From Akkermansia muciniphila (GTDB lineage: Bacteria; Verrucomicrobiota; Verrucomicrobiia; Limisphaerales; UBA11320), in NCBI GenBank assembly GCA_945861575.1, contig CAMAVD010000006.1:1-51984 (forward strand): a DNA stretch of 51,984 nt, given 5' to 3'. This document shows, piece after piece, positions 36,214-44,200 of this stretch; positions within the stretch are counted from its first letter, which is position 1, and each line of letters starts with the position of its first letter. Position numbers and translations under genes: made by a program. The notes under the pieces are model-generated. The model worked only from the letters and a program-made list of their open reading frames with translations, searched no databases and was not told the DNA's origin.

Positions 36214-37323
36214 CTAGGGAGTTGCGGAGGGCTTGAGCGCGGGCAACTGCGCCCCGAGATCGGTGATCTTCAGTTTGATGCGCTGGGATAAGGGGACGGA
36301 GAGCCGGGTGATGACTGGCCCATTGGTGACACCGGCCACAACATTGGTCCCGCCTGCCCCTCGAGGAACCTTCGAACGGCTCGTGACCACCGTCATCATG
36401 TTGAGCTCGGTGATGGATTGCACCGGCAACTTCTGCTCAGGATCATACCAAATCTGGCCCTTGAGCGTGCCCTTCTCGAGTTCCGAGGAGCCCTTGATCA
36501 TCTTGCCCAGCTTGCCAGGAAGCCGATTGCTCGTCTTGAGGTCCCCGGCGACATCGAGCCGAGCGCAGCGGCGCCCCGAGTTCATTTGCCAGCCTTTGAA
36601 AGTGCAACGACCTTTGAACAACACCGTTCCAACGGTTCCCGCATTGAAGTATCGCTCAACAGGCCATGACTCTCCGATCTTCACGGGCTCCTGAGGCAAA
36701 CTGCTAAACTCCAGAAAGGGACGGAAGTATTGTGGGCTGAAAAGACGTCGAACGAGGCTCAAGCCCATGACTTTCGCATCGGAATTTAGGGCTCGCAGGC
36801 CAGGGCTGTTTGTTTCGGTCCTTGCAGAAAGGACCGCTCCCTCGCGATCCACCGAGTAATTCCATCGGGAACCCACTAACTTCTCGAGTGCTTCGGTCGT
36901 TCTTTGATCATCCTCCAGTCGGCCCACCTGGCTTCGGGTGTCATAGTAGATCAAGGGAACCTCACCGCGGATCAAACCGAACATCACGCCTGTCACTTCC
37001 AGGTTCAGCCACAGATTGCTGTTAGCTGGGCGGGACACCTCCGGCTTCACTCCCCCGTTAAAGTCGAGCCGGAAGGTGATATCCTGGTCGAAGTCATCAT
37101 CCGTATTGCGATTGCGCACCTGGGTGGATTGTCCGAACTGGAGCGACACATCGTAAAGATGGTTCGCCTGCCACTGGGCGCGCAATTCCACCGGGGGATC
37201 CCCTGCTGAGCCGGTGATCTTCGCTTCCGTCGCTGAGACGGACGGATCCCTTTGGGTGCATCCTTGGAGGATCAGGCATAGCACCCCAGCGCACCCGGCA
37301 AACTGTCGACAGAAATTCCTCAT
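36214..37323 (-). CDS. Lipoprotein of unknown function (DUF6263-like)
   Basis: The 369-residue protein has a lipoprotein signal: a basic start, hydrophobic GVLCLIL and the lipobox LQGC with Cys22. After a short linker the rest is beta-rich and soluble (YDVSLQFGQSTQVRN, LWLNLEVTGVMFG). ITFRLDFNGG and GESWPVERYF follow. The second half has WYDPEQKLPVQSITELNMM, as in proteins that fold as a lipid- or ligand-binding beta barrel. The arrangement reminds me of DUF6263, which is a weak assignment. It should sit in the outer or inner membrane facing the periplasm. Confidence 0.65.
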   Translation of the reverse strand: MRNFCRQFAGCAGVLCLILQGCTQRDPSVSATEAKITGSAGDPPVELRAQWQANHLYDVSLQFGQSTQVRNRNTDDDFDQDITFRLDFNGGVKPEVSRPANSNLWLNLEVTGVMFGLIRGEVPLIYYDTRSQVGRLEDDQRTTEALEKLVGSRWNYSVDREGAVLSARTETNSPGLRALNSDAKVMGLSLVRRLFSPQYFRPFLEFSSLPQEPVKIGESWPVERYFNAGTVGTVLFKGRCTFKGWQMNSGRRCARLDVAGDLKTSNRLPGKLGKMIKGSSELEKGTLKGQIWYDPEQKLPVQSITELNMMTVVTSRSKVPRGAGGTNVVAGVTNGPVITRLSVPLSQRIKLKITDLGAQLPALKPSATP

Positions 37324-37385
37324 AGCGGCCGCAGCCTAAGCTAATGACAAGCCCAAAGCCCTTAAGGTTACAAGCGTTCGCCGCC

Positions 37386-38300
37386 TCAATGGGTCATGCA
37401 ATAGACCACGATATTGATCCCTAGCGGGTAGGCACGCTTCTCGGAGAACTCCCGAAAGAAATAGTGCGATTCCTGCTCTCGCTCCCATCCGTCCCCATTG
37501 TCGGTATTGTGACAGGCCACCACCACGATCCTGCCTTTCGGATCCAGCAAGGCCCGGATGTGCACATCACGGCACTCCTCGCCGTCATGATACTCCCAGG
37601 TGATCCCATTGTACTGACTATACTCCCCGGTTCGGTAGTTCGGAGTTTGCAGCGCATTCTTTGAATTCCCCAGGGGGAAAACGCTGTGGAAGAGGGGATG
37701 TTCCATGGGCAGCTCAACGAAGGAAGACTCGGGCATCACTCGCGCCATTTCCTTTTCAAAGTTTTCCCACTCGCGCGGCCCCCAGAAATCATCCGCCATC
37801 AGAAACCCGCCATTCAGGAGGTAACGTCTCAACCCCTGAACCTCCGCCTCCTCTAACTGCATGGCGCCCGGCTCTACCACATAGGTGAAAGGATACAACC
37901 CAAGTTCGGGATCCTTTAGGCTGAGGACTCGCCCGTCGGGATCGACGGACATCGAGGTGAGCTGTTGGAGCCGATAAGAGAAATCCAGATCGCTGTCGGG
38001 AAAATCGATGAAGCAATAGCCGGCTCTCGGCGGGCCATACGGATCGCGTCGGTAACGGAGCCGCGCGAAGGTGAAGACGTCCCGCTCGAATCCGAGGGCA
38101 TTGGTCCAGGTCGGCATCTCCACGCTATGCGTCGGAACCTCCCGCGCCGTGCGGATCGGCGCGTCCTCATCCAAATTGCCCTCTCCTCCGGCCCAACGAT
38201 TCCGATACCGTTGAGCCTGCGCCGGGAGAGCGGCGAGCAACAGCAGCAGCAGACCCAGGAGAACTCTGCGGCAAGTAACCATCTGCCGCGCATTGTTCAC
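37386..38300 (-). CDS. DUF4159 domain protein, exported
   Basis: The 304-residue protein has a clear signal peptide (LLGLLLLLLAALPAQAQ). Then follow TFARLRYRRDPYGPPRAGYC, the DSDLDFSYRLQQLTSM segment, LRRYLLNGGFLMADDFWG, and MEHPLFHSVFPL. This order is typical of DUF4159, a glutamine-amidotransferase-like fold without the catalytic Cys that is common in Verrucomicrobia and Planctomycetes. It often lies near MoxR/VWA-type operons, none of which is present here. The start is ATG 38300 or ATG 38282; the second lies closer to the signal peptide. Confidence 0.85.
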   Translation of the reverse strand: MNNARQMVTCRRVLLGLLLLLLAALPAQAQRYRNRWAGGEGNLDEDAPIRTAREVPTHSVEMPTWTNALGFERDVFTFARLRYRRDPYGPPRAGYCFIDFPDSDLDFSYRLQQLTSMSVDPDGRVLSLKDPELGLYPFTYVVEPGAMQLEEAEVQGLRRYLLNGGFLMADDFWGPREWENFEKEMARVMPESSFVELPMEHPLFHSVFPLGNSKNALQTPNYRTGEYSQYNGITWEYHDGEECRDVHIRALLDPKGRIVVVACHNTDNGDGWEREQESHYFFREFSEKRAYPLGINIVVYCMTH

Positions 38301-38328
38301 ACATCCCGCAAGCCGACAAGCTTTCTGC

Positions 38329-38428
38329 CGAGCAGCCTGTCAGGACTTTCCGCCACCGAAAGTCCGTCCGGCACCCAGGTTTGCTTCCGCTGAGCTATCC
38401 GCCCGGAGTCGGCGCGACAGGCTGCTCG
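38329..38428. repeat. Wide inverted repeat in the 38.3-kb intergenic region
   Basis: CGAGCAGCCTGTC (38329-38341) and its exact complement GACAGGCTGCTCG (38416-38428) flank 74 bases. Within these is a small hairpin, GACTTTC-CGCCACC-GAAAGTC (38344-38364). The two arms are perfect over 13 bp. Such a nested structure could be a structured RNA, a miniature mobile element or its remnant. It lies between the divergent DUF4159 and FemAB-like genes, so it could also be regulatory. Confidence 0.6.
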
Positions 38429-38583
38429 ATGTTTTCCTTCGGAAAGAGCGGGCTCACTGGCCGAACGGGTGACCCCGATGGCCTTGTCTAATTCCACTCT
38501 AGGTCAGGAGTTCTGAGGCTCTTTGCCGCCGCTTCACAGGTTGGCTCTCAGGCCGATGTAAGGGGAGGTGAGTGTCACCGAAA

Positions 38584-39825
38584 ATGTCTTCATTCCATCG
38601 AACCACTGAGTTACGGGCCGCGACGGTCGGTCGGGAGGTCGGTAACGACATCCCCCCTACGTATCGCATTGCAGGCGTTGAGCACTCGGTCTCGTTTTCA
38701 CAGGAAACCGACGCGCCGGAGTGGGATTGGTTTTTGGCCGGTACAGAGCTGGGTCAGTTTCAACAGTCGGGTCTCTGGGCTCGCATTAAGGCAGGGGAGG
38801 GGTGGAAGGTGGACCGCGTTTGCTTGAGCGCTGGAGGAAGCATCCGCGCCGGGTTTCAAGTGCTGCACCGGCGCACCCGCTTCGGTAGGGTGGGATTCTT
38901 ATCAAAGGGCCCGGTCCTGCCCCAGGGCTCGGATGGTCCTGAAATGCGAGAACTTCTTCTTCGTCTCGTGCGCGACTGCGCCAGCCGTCACAAACTGCTC
39001 GCCCTGGTTGCGCAACCGCCCGACTTTGATAGCATCTGCTCCACCGCATTGTCGGACGGAGGCTTCACCGACCTCGGGCTCTCCGTCGTGATCGAGGCTA
39101 CGGATTGCGTCGGGGTGGGGCCCGGCCGTTTGGACTGGCGGCGGCACTTGCGGAAAAGCACCCAAACTCAGGTCAAGCGGGCGATCAAACGGGGTGTGAC
39201 CATTCGAACGGGGACGGAGGCAGACCTTCCGCTTTTTTTTGATCTGATGGTTGAAACGTGTCGGAGGCAGGGTGCGTCGCCCAATCCACCTAGCCTGGAG
39301 GCCCTCCGCCTTCTTTGGTCCACGTTCGATGTCGAAGGTAAGATTCGGATGACCTTCGCTGAATGCGAAGGCGAAGTTCTCTCTGGGATCCTCTGCCTGC
39401 GCTTTGGTAACCGAATGACCGCCTGGAAGAAGGGGTGGAACTCCAAACGAACGAATCTCCATCCCAATGCCCTGCTGACCTTCGAGTCCATCGAGTGGGC
39501 GGAGAGGTCCGGATGCGCGTTGTATGACCATGTTGGGATGGATCCGGCGATCGCACGCTCCGTCCTTGAGGGTAGGGAGTTGACATCAGAGCAGTGTGCA
39601 AGCCGCTACTACTTTCTGAGAGGTTTTGGTGGAACTCCCCAAATTCTTCCGCCTCCGCAGATCTACTTTTCTCACCCGCTCCTGCGTCGACTCTATCCCT
39701 GGATCCTGCCCGTCTTGCAATGGAGGGAGCGTCTTAAGAGGCGGCGCTCCGGGGCTTCCCGGAAGCCGACAGAGGCTAGAACAGATCCTGAGCGAACGAC
39801 TCAGTCAGTCGATGAGGCCGCATGA
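38584..39825 (+). CDS. FemAB/GNAT-fold acyltransferase (peptidoglycan-bridge or lipid-linked aminoacyl transferase-like)
   Basis: The 413-residue protein has the tandem GNAT layout of FemABX proteins. The first half contains WDWFLAGTELGQFQQSGLWARIK and RTRFGRVGFLSKGPVLP. The second has WRRHLRKSTQTQVKRAIKRGVTIR, FFDLMVETCRRQG, LSGILCLRFGNRMTAWKKGW and YDHVGMDP. FemX-type proteins add amino acids to lipid II; relatives act in exopolysaccharide formation. A strong purine-rich site (AGGGGAGGTGA, 38561-38571) stands 12 bases before ATG 38584; a GTG at 38572 is in frame but too close to it. It is one of few genes here with a visible Shine-Dalgarno sequence. Confidence 0.8.
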   Translation: MSSFHRTTELRAATVGREVGNDIPPTYRIAGVEHSVSFSQETDAPEWDWFLAGTELGQFQQSGLWARIKAGEGWKVDRVCLSAGGSIRAGFQVLHRRTRFGRVGFLSKGPVLPQGSDGPEMRELLLRLVRDCASRHKLLALVAQPPDFDSICSTALSDGGFTDLGLSVVIEATDCVGVGPGRLDWRRHLRKSTQTQVKRAIKRGVTIRTGTEADLPLFFDLMVETCRRQGASPNPPSLEALRLLWSTFDVEGKIRMTFAECEGEVLSGILCLRFGNRMTAWKKGWNSKRTNLHPNALLTFESIEWAERSGCALYDHVGMDPAIARSVLEGRELTSEQCASRYYFLRGFGGTPQILPPPQIYFSHPLLRRLYPWILPVLQWRERLKRRRSGASRKPTEARTDPERTTQSVDEAA

Positions 39826-39861
39826 GGTTTGGTTGGCACTGCCCGCGGGATTCGATTCCTT

Positions 39862-40794
39862 TTAGGAAAACAGCTTGAGCGCACCACCAGCGCTTCGCAT
39901 GTAGGACATATACGCGGTTGCTAGGACGGGGTTCTCAAAACTAGCTCGCCGACCCATATAGGAGATCACGTGATCCCAGTTGCTACGGTTGGCCACGTCG
40001 ATTCCTAGGGAGATCGAGAAGGAGAGCATGCGTGCCGTGTGCCACCAACCGCAGGGCATGAAGAGTGTGTCTCCGGGGCCTACTTCCATCACATAGCGCG
40101 TCGCGTTCGCGTAGAGCGGGAACTTGCTCAGATCGATAGCGTCCAGGTCCTTCAGCCGAGAAACGCTGAAGGAGCTTCCCTCACAGGGGTAGAGGCTCGG
40201 GGCGTCGCTCGGGGGGAAGAGGATGAATACCTTCCGGCCTGCGATCTGATGAATGAAGGTGTGCGCTCCCGGTGCGTCGTAGTGTAGGAAAGGAAACGAG
40301 CGTCCGGCTCCGCCTATGAAAAGCTCGTAGTGGCCGCCGCCACCCACGATGCGCTCGCGAATCGGCAGGAAAACTTTGCTGTGAAACCAATTCGGTCCGC
40401 AGGCCTGCGGGTAGGGAGAAATGTCGGCCATCAACTCCGGATACTCGTTCCGGATCTTGATGTTGCGGTAATACGGAGCAGGCGTCTGCTCATTCGACTC
40501 CAAGGACAGCTCCACGATGCGTTTGAGTGTATGCTCCTTGCCATCGATCGTGACAGGACGCTTCCCATAGTTCTTGACCCAGAACTCCGGAGTCCACTTG
40601 GTCATGGCCGGCCAGTGATCAATCGCATCCGCCAGGATCACCGGTTTCCGCTTCATTACGTAATTCTCATAGAAGTCGGCGTAGCTCAGGCCCTTCACCC
40701 GATCGAGGCCGGGATAGGTCTTCTGCCCGCTGGAGGCGCTTTGGGAAATGTCGTTGTTTTGCATAAAGGTCAGCAGAAGGTGGTCCAGGCGCAT
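39862..40794 (-). CDS. JmjC/cupin-like Fe(II)/2-oxoglutarate dioxygenase
   Basis: The 310-residue protein is a bacterial JmjC (cupin_8) protein. It has SYADFYENYVMKRKPVILAD near 35, the iron triad His171-x-Asp173 (FLHYDAPGAHTF) and His252 in MPCGWWHTA. IAGRKVFILFPPSD lies between them. Such enzymes hydroxylate proteins such as ribosomal proteins (RoxA-like) or act in natural-product pathways; the target is unknown. The open frame extends upstream to 41091, but its first ~99 residues are not protein-like. I chose ATG 40794, with 40764 as an alternative. Confidence 0.85.
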   Translation of the reverse strand: MRLDHLLLTFMQNNDISQSASSGQKTYPGLDRVKGLSYADFYENYVMKRKPVILADAIDHWPAMTKWTPEFWVKNYGKRPVTIDGKEHTLKRIVELSLESNEQTPAPYYRNIKIRNEYPELMADISPYPQACGPNWFHSKVFLPIRERIVGGGGHYELFIGGAGRSFPFLHYDAPGAHTFIHQIAGRKVFILFPPSDAPSLYPCEGSSFSVSRLKDLDAIDLSKFPLYANATRYVMEVGPGDTLFMPCGWWHTARMLSFSISLGIDVANRSNWDHVISYMGRRASFENPVLATAYMSYMRSAGGALKLFS

Positions 40795-40832
40795 TGCCTT
40801 GCGAACGTGGATTTCCACTCCGAAACGTAAGG

Positions 40833-40854
40833 CTCCGCCTGCTCGCAGGCGGAG
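40833..40854. repeat. 22-bp perfect palindrome upstream of the JmjC gene
   Basis: CTCCGCCTGC-TC-GCAGGCGGAG is a perfect inverted repeat with ten-base arms and only two bases between them. It lies 38 bases before the JmjC start on the minus strand, in the presumed leader or promoter. The very short centre fits a protein operator better than an RNA hairpin, although an RNA stem with a slightly opened loop is possible. Confidence 0.6.
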
Positions 40855-41222
40855 GTATTTAGTTATCACACACAGCAACCTTTCGCAACGCAGAAGCTTC
40901 GCAAAGTCGGGCAAAGCTGATCCGATGCCACGGGAGAATTTGGAGAGCGGTATGCTGTGAGTTGCGTCTGTCCTATAGTGGAACACTGGCAGCGAACATC
41001 GCCTGCCCAAGAGCTCTCGTCGGTCCCGGCCTGTCGCCACTTCAAGAAACCACAGAAACAATTGGCGCAGGCTTCCCCTTTTTTTCTTCACCCGACCGCG
41101 GCCTGTGCCCTGGCCCTCAACCGCCAGACCCGCAGGGCGGATCTCTCTCAGGTCTTGGATACGGTTTTGGATACGTCGCCTGTTGTTGGCCTGAGCGATT
41201 TGGGGCGCTCTCAGACCTCCCG
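40855..41222. other. Intergenic stretch between the RHS gene and the JmjC gene
   Basis: About 370 bases follow the stop of the RHS gene in its own direction. Frames on the minus strand here lack protein-like composition and run into the JmjC gene. No hairpin with a T-run is evident after 41223. The DNA matters because polymorphic-toxin immunity genes normally sit exactly here, and none is visible. Confidence 0.5.
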
Positions 41223-44200
41223 CTAGTCCCAGTTGCCGTAGAGCTGCTCGACCGACTCGGCGATTCCTTTCAAGATAGGTTTAGCCGAGCCTGTCTTCTC
41301 AATCATTTTGTCCATCTCGGGCCGCTTCTCCGCCACCTGACGCTGAAATTCTTCGCCGTACATTTTTTGCTTCATCTTGTTCTCCAGTTCCCATGCCAGC
41401 CGCTGTGCCTTGCCGCCAGCTGTTTTATATGTCAGCTGTCTGAGCCCGTAGTCACCCGCTGGACCTGTGCGAAGAGTGGGATCACGCAGGGTCTTGGTAG
41501 CCATCGCGGGTTGCGTCTTGGCCACCTGCGCTCCGGGGGACATGGGGGAACCCACCACGGTCTTCGGAGCCGCGGCGGGCGCCGCAGGTGCGGCAGGTCC
41601 CTTGGGTCCCGCGCCGGCAGCCACTTTACTCCCTGCGATCAGCACCAAGAGCTGGCCGGTCGCGTTCCCAATGATACGCCCCATCTGCTGGTCAGAGGTC
41701 TTTGGATCGAACATCTTGACAATCGCTTTGTCTCCATAAGCAATGTTGAGCGCTTCCTTGACGTTCCCGTTCTGTATCGCCGTGGCTACCGCCGGGAGTT
41801 TACCCACCGTGGTATAGACTTCCTTGGCGGTAGACACCAACGCCGCCGCCGGCATCAAAACTACGTTCAACGGATTGACAATGCCCAGGCCAACGTCTCC
41901 CAGGCCCATGCCGAAACCCTTGTAGGCCTGGAGAAGGTCAGTCCCGGTGGGATCGATATGTCCCAACGGGGAATTGGCGCAATAGGCGTAGAGATTGAGC
42001 CGTTGCGGTTCCGCAAGCCAGCTTGATTTGAGACTCCCAGCCAGGGGGTCGACACGGAGGAAACGACCCAAGAGTGGTGATTGGAATCGGGCTTCCAAAA
42101 AGTTCAAACCACTCTCGCCATCACGTTCCTTTTGTGCGAACTGATAGGGATCGGTGGTCTTGAGGAACTTCTGGGCATGACGCGGAAAGCCGAACGGGTA
42201 GAACGTGGTTTCCTCCACAGCGACGCCGTTCGCATCGGCGATCACGGCCGACGATCCGAGGTGATCCTGGTGATAGTACCGGATGGTGAGGGCTTCGTCC
42301 GGAAGTGATAGCGCCGCCTCGTTCTCGGCCTGCACGAACACGCTCTCACCCGGAGCCAGGGCTTCAGGAAGATTAGAAAGGCCGCTCAGAACATCGGAAA
42401 GGCGCGCCTGCCAGCGCTGGGTCGCGGCGTCGAAGCGCCAGATCGCCGTGTTGCCCGGGGCGAGTTTCTCAAGGTCCAATGACTCGGGAAAGCCGCCCGG
42501 ATGGAACGTTCCTCCGGCAGGCGCGTGCGAGAGCCAAGTGTCCCCAGCGTAGAGACCGCGGACGATCACGGTGGCGTTGGTGATCGCGTCGATCCAAAGC
42601 ACGGTCCCTGCCGCAATGGCCTCGGTCGGTGCAACCTCCCTGAAGTCGCGCTTCACCGCATCCCAGCGGAGGATCGCCCCCACCGAACCTCCGGCGGCCA
42701 ATTGTTTCCCGGCACTATCCGCAGTCACCCCCAGGGAACAGAGATTCCATCCGCGCCAGAGTCGGAGCCGTTGCACCCGCTGGTTCGAGGAGATCGTCCC
42801 CGTGACGCGGGCAATCCGCATGGTTCCGGACCAAACATACTTGGTCGGCACTCCGTTGTTTCGCACCTCGAAATGCTGGTCGACGTAGATCGTGCTATCG
42901 GTTTGGCCGGCGACGGTGCTCGCAGGCCCTTTGGCGATCACTTTCTTAGTAATCCGCCGGTCTCGATGGTCGTAGCCGTACTCGGCTCGTAGTTCTTGAG
43001 TCTCCACCGCAACCAGACGGTCCTTGAAGTCCCAGGTTGTTTTCAGACCGTCGATCTCCAGCATATTGCCATTGGCATCGTATGGAAACTGGCGGGTGGA
43101 AAGTGGCGAGTGGCGAGCTGCGGTCAGCGCGTGCGGGCCAGGAGAGTCGCTGGCGAGACGCCCGTTGCGGCCCTGTCGACCCGCACTTCCGCCGTAGTCC
43201 ATGGCACCGAGGTCCGTGACGGAGAGACCCTTGTCGAAGTGTGGAATGTTTGAGGTCTGGGAGAGCATGTTTCCAATCCGATCGTAGCGGTAGCGGATTT
43301 CGCCGTCGTTTCGAGATGGAGCGCCAGGGACAGCGAAAGAATATCGGACATCGGTCAGCCGATAGAGGTCGTCATAATTCATCAACTGGGTGTTCCTCCG
43401 CGGGCTGCCGTCGGCGATCGAAGAGCTTGGGCGAAAATCCGTGATGGATCTTAGTTTGGACGCGGAATCGAAATCGTAAGAAAGGCCAACGTGCTCGAGG
43501 CCAAGCTGGGGATGCCGCGTCCGAACCTGTTCCAGGCGCAAGCGCGAGTCGTAACTGCTACTGGTTTCCACCCCGTTTCCGTAGGCGAGAAACGTGATCT
43601 GCCCTGCGGGCGAATACAGCACATTGGAGAGGAGGCTCCCGGTTGGGCCGCCGATGACGCGGTTGCCAAGACCGCGCTCGTTGAATTCGTAACGAACGAG
43701 GTCATTGTCAGGGTAACGCACGCTTTTCAAACGATTGAGCGAATCAAACTCGAAGCCCGTCCGGAAGGAGACCAATTGTCCATGCAGGGGATCGATCACC
43801 CGCTTCACTAGCGCAGTAGCGTGCTCGCGATTATCGTAAAAGTAGTGCTCCTCACCGGTGAGGTCCCATACGTACGTCAGCAGTCCAACCGTATTTCGGG
43901 CAGTCATCGTCGTACCGTCGCCCACATCAAGGCTCGTGACCGGAGTATCGTAGAAAAACGCGACATCAGGCCGGTTCGCCGGAGTGATCGGCTGGGATGG
44001 GTTGAACGCTGAGAGCCGAGGATTGTTATCATGATAATCTTCGCTCAGCACACGGTTCGCACCGTCAAAGGTGTAGGTAATTCTCTGCGCCTTGGCATCG
44101 GTAGTCTCGATGAGATTCGACGCATCATCGTAGACAAAGCGCATCAGCCCACGGTCCGGATCATTCATGAATACGTTGCGCATCAGTCCGTCGTAGGCCA

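Noticed and set aside
40962..42026. 354-codon plus-strand frame overlapping the end of the RHS gene
   Set aside because: It is antisense to a well-supported gene and low-complexity, with no family resemblance; I also considered and dropped it as an immunity gene.
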